Positions 41,162-50,306 of a stretch of 64,000 bases of DNA are shown in pieces. Made by a program: the position numbers and the translations under genes. A model generated the notes under the pieces. That model was given only the letters and a program-made list of their open reading frames with translations. It had not been told where the DNA came from and made no database searches. Within the stretch, counting starts at the first letter, position 1; each line of letters begins with the position of its first letter. Source of the stretch: Bradyrhizobium canariense (GTDB lineage: Bacteria > Pseudomonadota > Alphaproteobacteria > Rhizobiales > Xanthobacteraceae). Location of the stretch: the NCBI RefSeq assembly GCF_900105125.1, contig NZ_LT629750.1, positions 2,852,001 through 2,916,000 on the forward strand. Direction: 5' to 3'.

Positions 41162-42153
41162 GCGCTCCGCGTCCCACCATCGCCTGTCTCGGCGCCGGCC
41201 GCATGGGCCGTGGCATCGCGGTGGCATTCGCCTATGCCGGCCATGCGGTCACTATGATCGACGTCAAGGCGCGCCCGGCCGAACAATTTTCCAAACTTAG
41301 GGACGAGGCACTCGACGAAGTCAGGAAGACGCTGGCAAGTCTGGCACGCTTCGGCTTGCTGAAAGAGCATGAAACCGAGACTGTCATTGCCCGGGTCTCG
41401 GTCGTTCCCTCACGAGATAGCGCCGCCGCCCTTGCTGACGCGGGCATCGTATTCGAAGGCGTGCCCGAAATGGTCGACCTCAAGCGCGAGGTGCTGGCCG
41501 CCGCCTCGAAATGCGTCGGGCCCGATGTCGTCATCGCCTCGACCACGTCCACGATTCTGGTCGATGATCTCTCCGGCGCGGTCGAGCATCCCCGGCGCTT
41601 TCTCAATGTGCACTGGCTCAACCCGGCCTATCTGATCCCGCTGGTCGAGATGTCGCCGGGCGCAGCAACCGATCCGGCTGTGATCGCGCAGATGAAAGCG
41701 CTGCTCGAGGGCATCGGCAAGGTGCCGGTGGTGTGCGCGGCCACGCCCGGCTTCATCGTGCCGCGGATCCAGGCGCTTGCCATGAACGAAGCGGCGCGGA
41801 TGGTGGAAGAAGGCGTCGCCACGCCTGAGGATATCGACAAGGCGGTCCGCTACGGCTTTGGCTTCCGCTATGCCGTGCTGGGACTTCTGGAATTCATCGA
41901 CTGGGGCGGCGGCGACATTCTCTATTATGCCAGCCGCTATCTCGAGGGCGCGCTCGGCAGCGACCGCTATCGCGCGCCTGAAGTCATCTCTCGCAATATG
42001 CAGGAGGGGCGCATCGGCTTGCGGACCGGCGCCGGTTTCCTCGATTATTCCGGCCTCGATGTCGACGCCTATCGCGAGCAGCGCCTCTCGGTGCTGGTCG
42101 ACATGCTCAGGCATTTTGGATTGGCGCGGCCGCCGGTTCTCGATCGGGATTAA
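41158..42153 (+). CDS. 3-Hydroxyacyl-CoA dehydrogenase family protein
   Basis: A 331-residue dehydrogenase. The NAD loop is CLGAGRMGRGIAVAFAYAGH (about residues 10-29), STTSTILVDDL precedes the catalytic histidine in NVHWLNPAYLIPLVE, and the dimerisation domain follows (GFGFRYAVLGLLEFIDWGG). It oxidises a 3-hydroxyacyl-CoA to the 3-oxoacyl-CoA, one of the last steps before thiolysis. It overlaps the upstream gene by four bases and ends the operon begun at 36421. No thiolase gene is in the window. Confidence 0.92.
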   Translation: MSAPRPTIACLGAGRMGRGIAVAFAYAGHAVTMIDVKARPAEQFSKLRDEALDEVRKTLASLARFGLLKEHETETVIARVSVVPSRDSAAALADAGIVFEGVPEMVDLKREVLAAASKCVGPDVVIASTTSTILVDDLSGAVEHPRRFLNVHWLNPAYLIPLVEMSPGAATDPAVIAQMKALLEGIGKVPVVCAATPGFIVPRIQALAMNEAARMVEEGVATPEDIDKAVRYGFGFRYAVLGLLEFIDWGGGDILYYASRYLEGALGSDRYRAPEVISRNMQEGRIGLRTGAGFLDYSGLDVDAYREQRLSVLVDMLRHFGLARPPVLDRD

Positions 42154-42187
42154 ATTCTGATCGATCCGCACCGCATGCGCAGTGTCA

Positions 42188-42206
42188 CCTCTCCCATAGG
42201 GAGAGG
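42188..42206. terminator. Perfect 8-base hairpin between convergent genes
   Basis: CCTCTCCC, loop ATA, GGGAGAGG lies between the 3-hydroxyacyl-CoA dehydrogenase gene (plus) and the NicX-like gene (minus). It has no run of T on the plus side. It resembles the 'CTCTCCC...GGGAGAGG' intergenic repeat common in this group, and may terminate both transcripts. Confidence 0.55.
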
Positions 42207-42258
42207 GAGCACAGTCCCGCTGACGCGATTTCACCGCCCTATTTTGATAAATCAGATT

Positions 42259-43305
42259 CTAGCCGAACACATCCTGCAGCATGCCCTCACGGACCACGGC
42301 AACGCCGTCGAGCTCGATCGTGGTGCCCATCACCGGCAGATCGAAATGTCCGGCGGTGTAGCGTCCGGCGAATTCGTTGGCGCCGGTGGAAAACAGGAAG
42401 TTGCCCGCGACCGCGCGCAGTTCGGTGCCGTTGGTATCGCGCTGGTCGTACATCGCCAGCGATTCATAGCGCGCGGCCGGATTCATGCCGAACCCGACAT
42501 GTGACACTGCGTAGGCTTCGCGGTCGCCCCAGGCCGCGAGATAAGCCTTCATCATCATGGCGTCCGCGCCCTCGCCCTGGAGATCGGTGACGTAGTCGTC
42601 CTTCAGCGTCATTTTGACCGGCGATGTCAGATAGCGCTTGAAGGTGAGATTGATATCACCGGCTGCCATCACCAGCGTGCCATTGACGGTGCCGCTCTTG
42701 GGGAAACTGACAACGATGCCGCCCGGCCAATGCGCCAGCGTGCCGGGCTTGTCGGTCCAGCCCCAGACGCCAACGGTGGAAGCGCCGATCATATCGACGT
42801 CGAGTTCGGTGCCTGCCCTGGAAGTGACACGCATCCGCTTCGTTCCACGCAGCATTTTAGCCGCTGCGCGCACGCGCTTTTCCAGGGCCGTATCGGGCAC
42901 CATGCGTTCGAGCGCCTCCGGATGCTCGTTGGAGATCACCAGGATGCGCGCGCCGGCCTTCAATATCTCCGGCGTTTCCACCGCGTGCATCAGCCCTTCG
43001 ATGGTACAATCAACGACGAAGCCGGCCTGCTTCAGCGCGGTGATGACAGGCCCCAATCGTTGGATCGCCTCGCTGGCGCCGGTGGAACGGATCGGTACGA
43101 TCTGCCGGTTGCGCGGCGTCGGCACGATGATGTGGAATGGCTTCGCACCCATTCGCAACAAGGCCAACTCCGCAAGATGAACGTTGAGCGCACGCGACTG
43201 CGTCTCCGAGAGGATCGCGGCGGTGTCGCCCGGCTTGACCGCGCAGCGCTCAAAAATCTCGCAGAAAGCGTCGATCCATTTTGCCTCGATGCGATCGGCC
43301 AGCAT
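42259..43305 (-). CDS. NicX-like 2,5-dihydroxypyridine 5,6-dioxygenase / M29-fold protein
   Basis: A 348-residue protein often annotated as a leucyl aminopeptidase (M29 fold). It resembles the ring-opening enzyme NicX of nicotinate breakdown. The proposed iron ligands H265, H318 and D320 of NicX (from memory) match H269 (SHVGFG), H320 and D322 (GHFDLP). Other shared segments are DEPGxxxHWP-like DKPGTLAHWPGG, LVMAAGDINLTFKRY and GNFLFSTGANEF. It would open a dihydroxylated aromatic or pyridine ring with oxygen. It is the last gene of the operon whose earlier genes are an ABC importer, 25 bases after the second permease. Substrate remains to be shown. Confidence 0.78.
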   Translation of the reverse strand: MLADRIEAKWIDAFCEIFERCAVKPGDTAAILSETQSRALNVHLAELALLRMGAKPFHIIVPTPRNRQIVPIRSTGASEAIQRLGPVITALKQAGFVVDCTIEGLMHAVETPEILKAGARILVISNEHPEALERMVPDTALEKRVRAAAKMLRGTKRMRVTSRAGTELDVDMIGASTVGVWGWTDKPGTLAHWPGGIVVSFPKSGTVNGTLVMAAGDINLTFKRYLTSPVKMTLKDDYVTDLQGEGADAMMMKAYLAAWGDREAYAVSHVGFGMNPAARYESLAMYDQRDTNGTELRAVAGNFLFSTGANEFAGRYTAGHFDLPVMGTTIELDGVAVVREGMLQDVFG

Positions 43306-43330
43306 GCTTTATCTCCACAATCGAGCCGCG

Positions 43331-44098
43331 TCAGACTTCGGGAAACCCGCGCAGCAGATAAGACCGCAGCGCCTGCAACAGGCCGTTGAGGATCAATCCC
43401 AGCAGGGAAATCGTAATCAACGGAACGAACATGTCGACGGCCTGAAAGGTCCGAGCCGCCGTCACCAGGAGGTGGCCGAGGCCATCGGTCGAGGTGATCA
43501 TCTCGGCCAGAAACACCACGATGCATGAAATCACAAGCCCGATCCGGCAGCCGGTGAGAATTGACGGCATCGCGGCCGGCAACACCACTTTGAACAGGAT
43601 CTGGCGGCGCGGCGTGCCGGCGGCCATCGCCGACCAGATCAATTTCTGCTCGACCATCGAGGCGCCGTAATAGGTCGAGAGCAAAATCGGGAACAGCGCA
43701 TCCGCCGCAACCAGCGTGATCTTCGATTCGTGGCCAAATCCGAGCAATAGCAGCAGCGCCGGATATAACGCGACCTTGGGCAGCGGCGCCAGCACCCGCA
43801 CGATCGGCCGCACCACGGCGTTGGTGGCTGGGCTCACCGCCGCGGCGAGCCCGAGGGCGACGCCGAAGACGACGGCGATCGCAAAACCCGCAAACAGCCG
43901 GAACAGCGTGGCGGCGATCTCCTGCTGAAATTCGCTTGATGTCAACTGCTGCAAGAGACGCGCAAACACCAGGCCCGGCGGCGGCAGCAGCGTCACCGGC
44001 GCATAGCCGAACGAGTCAATCGCCTGCCACAGGCCGATCAACAGCGCGATCGGCGCAATGCCGAGCAGAACTTCCGATGTAATCGCGCGCGCCTTCAT
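43331..44098 (-). CDS. ABC transporter permease, SsuC type (second of pair)
   Basis: A 255-residue inner-membrane protein of about six helices. The EAA-type loop is around SAMAAGTPRRQILFKVVLPAAMPSILTGCRIG. It pairs with the permease encoded just upstream (four-base overlap) to make a heterodimeric channel, powered by the ATPase at 44877 and fed by an NMT1-type receptor such as the one at 48159. Two non-identical permeases are unusual for SsuC systems, which commonly use a homodimer. Confidence 0.92.
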   Translation of the reverse strand: MKARAITSEVLLGIAPIALLIGLWQAIDSFGYAPVTLLPPPGLVFARLLQQLTSSEFQQEIAATLFRLFAGFAIAVVFGVALGLAAAVSPATNAVVRPIVRVLAPLPKVALYPALLLLLGFGHESKITLVAADALFPILLSTYYGASMVEQKLIWSAMAAGTPRRQILFKVVLPAAMPSILTGCRIGLVISCIVVFLAEMITSTDGLGHLLVTAARTFQAVDMFVPLITISLLGLILNGLLQALRSYLLRGFPEV

Positions 44099-44880
44099 GA
44101 AAAGCTCAAGGGCATGTCAAAACGCGGCTCGGACCATCTCACCAGCCTGCGGCGCAGTCTTTCGAACGCGGCGTCGAGACCGATGCCCATCGCGCCGACG
44201 ATGATGATCATCGCAAACACGGTGTCGTACTGTCCCATGTCCAGCGCATTGAACAGGATGTTTCCCGCGCCGGATTGTCGCGCGATCATTTCGCTGGTGA
44301 TCATGGTGATCAGCGCCAGCACCAGGCCGGTGCGGCAGCCGGTGAGGATTTCCGGCAGCGCCGCCGGCAGTACGATCCGGAACATCCGCTGCGCCGCCGA
44401 CAGTCCCATGGCGGCGCCCGACCATAGCATCTTTTCCTCAACCGCCTTTGCGCCCTCGAAGCTGTGATAGATGACGGGAAGGCTGACGCCGAGAAAGATC
44501 ACGAGCGTTTTCGAGAGGTCGCCGACCCCGAGCCAGAGCATGATGATCGGCATCAACGCCGCCTTCGGCACCGGATAGATAATCATCAGCAGCGGATTGA
44601 AGAAGGACGCCACCGCGCGGCTGCGGCCCATCATCAATCCCAGCGGAATAGAGACGGCAACGCCGATGCCAAAACCGATCGCCATCCGGCGGAGCGAGGC
44701 AAGAATATTGATCAACGATTCCTTGTCGCCCAGGATCGCCGGGACGGCGCGGAGCGCTTCCATCGCGGTCGGAAAGCTGTCGCTGTTCAGGATCAGCGAC
44801 CCAACCTGCCAGATCGCGAGCAGGCCGAGACAGGCAAGCAATGGCGCCAAGCGGGAAACCAGCGCGCGCGCCGACATCAT
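44095..44880 (-). CDS. ABC transporter permease, SsuC type (first of pair)
   Basis: A 261-residue membrane protein with about six helices. The ATPase-contact loop is in AMGLSAAQRMFRIVLPAALPEILTGCRTG. It resembles its neighbour at 43331 throughout, so the pair probably arose by duplication. It overlaps the ATPase gene upstream by four bases and the second permease gene by four bases, indicating one transcript. Confidence 0.92.
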   Translation of the reverse strand: MMSARALVSRLAPLLACLGLLAIWQVGSLILNSDSFPTAMEALRAVPAILGDKESLINILASLRRMAIGFGIGVAVSIPLGLMMGRSRAVASFFNPLLMIIYPVPKAALMPIIMLWLGVGDLSKTLVIFLGVSLPVIYHSFEGAKAVEEKMLWSGAAMGLSAAQRMFRIVLPAALPEILTGCRTGLVLALITMITSEMIARQSGAGNILFNALDMGQYDTVFAMIIIVGAMGIGLDAAFERLRRRLVRWSEPRFDMPLSFS

Positions 44881-45722
44881 GGATGCAACTCGTCTTCGCC
44901 GGTGTCATCGATCATGCGTTCGATATCGACGACGTATTTCTGAAAACGGGTATCGAGCAAAAGCTCGGCGCGGCGGCGAGGCCGCGGCAGGTCGATATCC
45001 ACGACCTGCTTGATCCGGCCGGGCGAACGCGTCATTACCACGACCTTGTCGGACAGAAACACCGCCTCCTCGACCGAATGGGTGACAAAAAGCACCGTCT
45101 TGCGGTCGCGCTCCCAGATATTGAGCAGGTCGTTCTGCAGGCGCGTGCGCGTATGCGCATCCAGCGCGCCGAACGGCTCATCCATCAGCAGCACCGCTGG
45201 ATGATAAGCCAGCGTGCGCGCCAGCGCGACCCGCTGTTTCATGCCGCCGGACAATTCCTTGGGGTAAAAATTCTCAAACCCCTTGAGACCCACCATCTCG
45301 ATCAGCGCTCGGCTTTGCGCTTCGGCTTCGGCCGGCTTCACGCCCTGCTGGCGAGGGCCGTACATCACATTGCCAAGCACGCTCTTCCAGGGAAACAGCG
45401 CGAACTCCTGAAACACCGGCCCGCGATCCGGACCGGGCCCGGTGATCGCCTTGCCCTTTACCTTCGCCACGCCCTTGGTCGGATTGACGAAGCCGCCGAC
45501 GATATAAAGCAGCGTCGATTTTCCGCAGCCGGACGGACCAAGAATGGAAACAAAGGCGCCGTCTTCGATGGTCAGCGAGATATCGGATAGCGCCAGATGA
45601 TCCTGGCGCGCGGAAGTTTGAAACACCTGCGAAACGTGATCGATCTCGATCATCGCAGCCACCTGCCCGCGCAACGGTACGGATTGCGCCTGAACCTCCA
45701 ACCGCGATGGTAATACCTTCAT
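44877..45722 (-). CDS. ABC transporter ATP-binding protein, SsuB/TauB type
   Basis: A 281-residue ATPase with Walker A GPSGCGKST, signature LSGGMKQRVALAR, Walker B VLLMDEPFGALD and switch histidine FVTHSVEEA. It energises the two permeases that follow. The ATG at 45722 is chosen over an upstream frame; a later ATG (MIEIDHVSQV, 45653) is possible and would remove a 23-residue extension. It is the first importer gene of the leftward operon ending with the NicX-like gene. Confidence 0.93.
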   Translation of the reverse strand: MKVLPSRLEVQAQSVPLRGQVAAMIEIDHVSQVFQTSARQDHLALSDISLTIEDGAFVSILGPSGCGKSTLLYIVGGFVNPTKGVAKVKGKAITGPGPDRGPVFQEFALFPWKSVLGNVMYGPRQQGVKPAEAEAQSRALIEMVGLKGFENFYPKELSGGMKQRVALARTLAYHPAVLLMDEPFGALDAHTRTRLQNDLLNIWERDRKTVLFVTHSVEEAVFLSDKVVVMTRSPGRIKQVVDIDLPRPRRRAELLLDTRFQKYVVDIERMIDDTGEDELHP

Positions 45723-46052
45723 CTCTGCTCTTCTTCCCGACACCGGTTCGTCGGGCACATGCTGGCTACTGGTTTTCCTGGATTGACGGCCCAAGCATAG
45801 CGGAAACTTGCAGGGCTTGGCGATGCTCCATCAGGGAACGGACCAATCAAGAAACGGGCCAACAGGAAGCGGATGAAGTAGCTCGGAGCGGACCTGCCGG
45901 TCAATTCTGACCGCCGCATTTTCTTCAAATCGAGCGGACGATCCCTCAGCATCGCGGAAGGTCATCATCGATATCAGACGTGTTGGAGCACGATTGTTCG
46001 CGCTCAAGATGAGGCGCGGGCCGAGACGGAACGGCGATCCTGTGAACCCCCG

Positions 46053-46220
46053 TTACCGGTTGACCGACGAGAACTCCGTGCTGCAATTCCTTCCGCAATC
46101 CGGCGCCGGCGCTTCGATAAACCAAACGAGCACGAACGTACAAAACGCCAACATCGCGACAAAGCCGGACACGATCATCGTAATATCGTCGCTGTCAGCA
46201 CTTTTGAGCCATTTTAGCAT
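46053..46220 (-). CDS. Small single-pass membrane protein (55 residues)
   Basis: A short gene with a clear GGAGGGG ribosome site five bases before the ATG. The protein opens MLKWLKSADSDDITMIVSGF, then one hydrophobic helix of about 22 residues (through AMLAFCTFVLVWFI), then a polar tail with two cysteines, C42 and C46. I do not recognise it. It lies between the ilvD-like and ABC ATPase genes, on their strand. It could assist the importer or be an independent small protein. The good ribosome site and single helix make a chance frame less likely. Confidence 0.6.
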   Translation of the reverse strand: MLKWLKSADSDDITMIVSGFVAMLAFCTFVLVWFIEAPAPDCGRNCSTEFSSVNR

Positions 46221-46320
46221 CTGTGCCCCTCCAGAAGGAATTCGCCGATGATACGTTCGCTGACGATACGTCGTGGCCGTCGCCTGTTACGTTAAAATCC
46301 ATCCATTATCAACCCTGCCG

Positions 46321-48015
46321 CTAGTCGAACCACGGCCATTCCGCCCCACCATCGTGCGTAACAGCGCCGCCGGGGGCCTGTCCGACCAAACGGGCATATT
46401 TGGCAAGCGCCCCTGCCCGATGCCGCGGCGGCCGCGGCGTCCACGCCTGTCGGCGTTGCGCAAGTTCTTTGTCATCGATCATCAGATCCATGCGGCGCGC
46501 TCCGGCATCGATCCTGATCCGATCGCCTTCGCGCACCAGCGCCAGCGGACCGCCCACGAATGATTCCGGCGAGGCGTAGCCGATGCACATCCCGCGGGTG
46601 GCGCCGGAAAAGCGTCCGTCGGTGATCAGCGCGACCTTCTCGCCCATCCCCTGCCCGTAGATCAGCGCCGTGACGCCGAGCATCTCGCGCATGCCGGGAC
46701 CGCCGACGGGACCCTCATTGCGGATGACGAGAACATCACCCTCGCTATATTTGCGATGGCGCACTGCCTCGACGCATTGTTCTTCATCCTCGAACACGCG
46801 CGCAGCACCTTCAAACACCAGCTTCTTGAGACCTGCAATCTTGATGACAGCGCCATCGGGGCACAGATTGCCCTTCAGAACCGCCACGCCGCCGTCTGGC
46901 ATGATCGGCGCGCTGGTGCGATAAATCACCTCACCATCGGGCGCATTGGCGCTGCCATATTCTTCCGCGATCGTCCGGCCGGTAATCGTCAGGCAATTGC
47001 CGTCGATGTGGCCGCTTTCGACCAGCGCGCGGATCACGACGGCGGTGCCGCCGATGTCGTAAACATCCTTGGCGGTATACTTCCCGCCCGGACGCAAATT
47101 ACCGATCAGCGGTGTGCGCGCGAACACCTCGCCGACGTCGTCAATGGTGAAGGCTATGCCGGCTTCGTTGGCAAGCGCCGGCAAATGCAGCGCGGCGTTG
47201 GTCGAGCCCCCGGTCGCGGCGACGATCGCCGCGCCGTTCTCAAGCGATCGGCGCGTGACGATCTCGCGCGGCAGCGGGCCGCCCCGCTGCAGCATCTGCA
47301 TCACCAGGCGCCCAGCCTTGCGCGCGACCTGCGCGCGCTCGGCATACACGCCCGGAATCATCGAGACGTTAGGCATGGTCAGCCCCATCGCCTCGGAAAC
47401 CATCGCCATGGTGTTTGCGGTAAATTGTCCCGCGCAGGCGCCGATCGTCGGCAAACACGCCCGCTCGATTCCCGCCAGCGTCGCCTGGTCGATTTCGCCG
47501 GTCATGAAGCCGCCGACGGCCTCGTAGGAATCGAGCACTGTCAGCGTTCGTCCTTCAAATTTCCCCGGAAGCGCGCTGCCGCCATAGATGAAGATCGACG
47601 GCACGTTGCAGCGGATCATTCCCATCATCACGCCGGGAAGCGTCTTGTCGCAACCGCCGAAACCGATCAGCGCGTCGTAGGCAAGACCGTGGACCACAGC
47701 CTCGATCGAATCGGCAATCAGCTCGCGCGAGAGCAGCGAGAACTTCATGCCCTCATGATTCATGCTGATGCCGTCGGAGACCGAAATCGTGGCAAATTCG
47801 CGCGGCGTGCCACCGGCCTCAGCGATCCCTTCCTTGGCCGCCGCCACCTGGAAATCATGCGTCATGTTGCAGGGCGTCTGTTCGCCCTTCATGCTGACGA
47901 CACCGATCATCGGCTTGGCGATCGCCTCGTCGTCCAATCCCATCGCCCGCATGAAGGCGCGATGGGGCGCACGGTCGAGACCATCGGTCGTCACGCGTGA
48001 TCGCCATTTCTTCAT
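46321..48015 (-). CDS. ilvD: Dihydroxy-acid dehydratase (IlvD/Edd family)
   Basis: A 564-residue iron-sulfur dehydratase. The three cluster cysteines lie in [21 protein letters not shown] and [14 protein letters not shown]. The C-terminal domain has [21 protein letters not shown] and the conserved [12 protein letters not shown]. IlvD turns dihydroxy acids into 2-keto acids in valine and isoleucine synthesis; close relatives dehydrate sugar acids. Location among uptake and degradation genes rather than ilv genes suggests a catabolic hydroxy acid as substrate, so the symbol is by family and not proven. Confidence 0.88.
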   Translation of the reverse strand: MKKWRSRVTTDGLDRAPHRAFMRAMGLDDEAIAKPMIGVVSMKGEQTPCNMTHDFQVAAAKEGIAEAGGTPREFATISVSDGISMNHEGMKFSLLSRELIADSIEAVVHGLAYDALIGFGGCDKTLPGVMMGMIRCNVPSIFIYGGSALPGKFEGRTLTVLDSYEAVGGFMTGEIDQATLAGIERACLPTIGACAGQFTANTMAMVSEAMGLTMPNVSMIPGVYAERAQVARKAGRLVMQMLQRGGPLPREIVTRRSLENGAAIVAATGGSTNAALHLPALANEAGIAFTIDDVGEVFARTPLIGNLRPGGKYTAKDVYDIGGTAVVIRALVESGHIDGNCLTITGRTIAEEYGSANAPDGEVIYRTSAPIMPDGGVAVLKGNLCPDGAVIKIAGLKKLVFEGAARVFEDEEQCVEAVRHRKYSEGDVLVIRNEGPVGGPGMREMLGVTALIYGQGMGEKVALITDGRFSGATRGMCIGYASPESFVGGPLALVREGDRIRIDAGARRMDLMIDDKELAQRRQAWTPRPPRHRAGALAKYARLVGQAPGGAVTHDGGAEWPWFD

Positions 48016-48069
48016 GGGTATCGTCTCTTGGGGTCTGACTCGAAATGCAACGGTTCAGCCGTTCTTCTC

Positions 48070-48152
48070 GTCATTGCGAGGAGCAACGCGACGAAGCAAT
48101 CCAGTAGCACCGGATCCAGCCCTCTGGATTGCTTCGCTGCGCTCGCAATGAC
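48070..48152. repeat. Dispersed palindromic element, copy 3
   Basis: The left arm is GTCATTGCGAGGAGCAACGC followed by GACGAAGCAATCCAG; the right arm is CTGGATTGCTTCGCTGCGC followed by TCGCAATGAC. Same family as copies at 2111 and 30561. Here it lies between two genes on the same strand (binding protein, then ilvD-like), where it could reduce read-through between them. Confidence 0.85.
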
Positions 48153-48158
48153 AGTCGC

Positions 48159-49145
48159 TTACTGCAGCGGTGCGACGATGGTCGGATGCTTGAATTGTGC
48201 GACGTCCATCTTCGGCAACATTCCTGTCTCCGCATAGATGTCGAGCATTTTCTGGATCGCCGGGAAGTTCGGCGCAGCACCGGGATCCCGGCCGAAATCA
48301 TTGTCCTTGAGAAGATAGGTATCGAGCACCGGGATCGGCGCCTTCAGTACCTCGGAAACGACCTTGAGCGTCTCCTCGCGATTGGCCAGCGCCTTCTTCA
48401 TGCCCAAGGTTATGTCGCGCACGTAAGCCTTTGCCAGTTCAGGATTCTTGTCGACAAAGTCTGCCCTGCAGGCTTCGAGAATGTGGACAATGTTCGGCAT
48501 CGCCTGATTGAGTGAAAACAGTTTGCGTGTGCCGCCCTTGGCCTCGGCGCGCGCTGCGAACGGCTGGTTCATGTTGACGGCATCGACGCGGCCCTGACGC
48601 AGTGCGTCTTCAGAGACAGCGAAGCCGACTTCGACGAGCTTGATGTCCTTGGCCGGGTCGACGCCATTTTGCTTCAGCAGCATGTTGAACGGCCCCTGGG
48701 TGCCACCGCCGATCACGGAAATGCCGATGGTCTTGCCCTTGAGATCGGCAATGGTCTTGATCGGTGAATCGTCCTTGACCGCCCAATAGACCGAGAAGCC
48801 GCCGGGTTTTTCGTAGACGTGTTGGGCGACGATATAGGCCTTCAGATTTCCGCCGACCACGCCGTTTGCCAGCGACAATGGCGCCTGGGTCGCGCAATCG
48901 AGCGCGCCCGCGGCGAGCGCCTGCGTCATCGGCGCGGTGCCCTGGAATTGCGTCCATTCGATATTGTAGGTCTTGCCGATATCCGGGAATTCCCGCGGCC
49001 TGCGCATCATCCAGTATTTCGATTCCTCGGCCGGGATGGTCCAGCCGACGCGGATCGTCTGCTGCGCGCGCGATGAGCTCACGCCCGCAACAATCGAAGC
49101 CAGCGTTGCCGCGACCAGGATCCATTTCGAAGATAACCGCATCAT
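48159..49145 (-). CDS. ABC transporter substrate-binding protein, NMT1/TauA type
   Basis: A 328-residue receptor with a signal peptide (MMRLSSKWILVAATLASIV, ending SSRAQ), then TIRVGWTIPAEESKYWMMRR, FQGTAPMTQALAAGALDCAT and LKGKTIGISVIGGGTQGPFN. This is the TauA/SsuA-type fold. It is the probable receptor for the permease pair and ATPase at 43331-45722, encoded on the same strand with ilvD between. GGAGTGGGGT precedes two adjacent ATG codons; the first is taken. The ligand may be the compound cleaved by the NicX-like protein. Confidence 0.9.
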   Translation of the reverse strand: MMRLSSKWILVAATLASIVAGVSSSRAQQTIRVGWTIPAEESKYWMMRRPREFPDIGKTYNIEWTQFQGTAPMTQALAAGALDCATQAPLSLANGVVGGNLKAYIVAQHVYEKPGGFSVYWAVKDDSPIKTIADLKGKTIGISVIGGGTQGPFNMLLKQNGVDPAKDIKLVEVGFAVSEDALRQGRVDAVNMNQPFAARAEAKGGTRKLFSLNQAMPNIVHILEACRADFVDKNPELAKAYVRDITLGMKKALANREETLKVVSEVLKAPIPVLDTYLLKDNDFGRDPGAAPNFPAIQKMLDIYAETGMLPKMDVAQFKHPTIVAPLQ

Positions 49146-49334
49146 ACCCCACTCCACTTTCGTACCCCCGAGAACGCCCTCGCAGACGGCACCGGCCAAA
49201 TCTTTCATGGTTCAAACAATCAGGCAAGGCGCGCGCGGCCCGCGCCTGACGTGGCGCATTCCGACCGGCCGGGGATGTATGGTAAGGATGGCCCAGCGGA
49301 CAAGCATTTAACAGTGATACCAAAGGGGAAGCGG

Positions 49335-50246
49335 ATGGCTGGGGTTGGCGGATCAGACGGACGGCAAGCGGAAAAGCTCGGTTACCTCGGGCTCGGGATG
49401 ATGGGATTTCCCATGACGCGGCGGCTGATCAACGCCGGTCATGACGTCACGGTCTGGAACCGGTCCACCGCCAAGGCGGCCGCGCTGGTCGAGGCCGGCG
49501 CAAAGCTCGCCGCACATCCTCGCGATGTCGCCGCCACCGCCGGCATCATCTTCATGTGCCTCACCGATGCGGCTGCGGTGGAGGAAGTGGTGTTCCGCCA
49601 CGACGGCCTAGCGGCGGCGCCGGGAGCCGGCAAGCTCGTCGTTGACTTCTCCTCCATCCACCCCGACGCGGCACGCTCGATCGCGGCCCGGCTGAAGGAA
49701 GCCAACGGCATGGCATGGATCGACGCACCGGTCTCCGGCGGCAGCAAAGGCGCGGAAGAAGGAACGCTCGCAGTGATGGCCGGCGGCGATGCAGCCGATA
49801 TCGAGAGGGCAAGACCCTATGTGCTGGCGATGGCGCGACGGCTGACGCATATGGGGCCGACCGGTGCAGGCCAGACCACCAAACTCTGCAACCAGGTGAT
49901 CGTCGGGTGCGCGATGACGGTGCTGGCCGAGGCCACCCGCCTTGCGGTCAACGCCGGGATCGACGCCAACCGGCTGCCGGAGGCGCTCGCCGGCGGCTTT
50001 GCCGATTCAATTCCGTTGCAATTGTTCGTGCCGCGCATGGTGCAGGGCATTCATTCCCCGCCGCTCGGCCATATCGCGACGATGCTGAAAGATCTGGATA
50101 CGGTCGTCGACGTCGCGCGCGACACGTCGAGCCCGGTGCCGATGTCGGCGCTTGCCGCACAATTATTCCGGCTGGCCAAGTCAGCGCGCGGCGCCGATGC
50201 CGACGCCCTTGAAGTCTATAAATTGTCAGCCTCACAGATTAGTTGA
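49335..50246 (+). CDS. NAD(P)-dependent 3-hydroxyisobutyrate-type dehydrogenase
   Basis: A 303-residue beta-hydroxyacid dehydrogenase. The NAD loop is YLGLGMMGFPMTRRL, the substrate motif DAPVSGGSKGAEEGTLAVM, and the catalytic lysine in TGAGQTTKLCNQ. It oxidises 3-hydroxy acids, such as 3-hydroxyisobutyrate, tartronate semialdehyde or sugar acids. The ATG at 49335 has AGGGGAAG upstream. It is divergent from the binding protein at 48159 and followed by a zinc alcohol dehydrogenase gene on the same strand, and may continue the chemistry of the ilvD-like dehydratase. Confidence 0.92.
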   Translation: MAGVGGSDGRQAEKLGYLGLGMMGFPMTRRLINAGHDVTVWNRSTAKAAALVEAGAKLAAHPRDVAATAGIIFMCLTDAAAVEEVVFRHDGLAAAPGAGKLVVDFSSIHPDAARSIAARLKEANGMAWIDAPVSGGSKGAEEGTLAVMAGGDAADIERARPYVLAMARRLTHMGPTGAGQTTKLCNQVIVGCAMTVLAEATRLAVNAGIDANRLPEALAGGFADSIPLQLFVPRMVQGIHSPPLGHIATMLKDLDTVVDVARDTSSPVPMSALAAQLFRLAKSARGADADALEVYKLSASQIS

Positions 50247-50306
50247 TAGCCCGGCTTAACACCGCCGCCAGATTTCGGCTAAGCTACAACAAAAAGGGAG
50301 CCGCCC

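Noticed and set aside
42259..43305. Leucyl aminopeptidase.
   Set aside because: The metal and surrounding residues follow the NicX pattern better than a peptidase; the M29 fold is kept as the broader label.
46756..48000. A 414-codon plus-strand frame.
   Set aside because: Antisense to the ilvD-like gene, whose motifs are complete.
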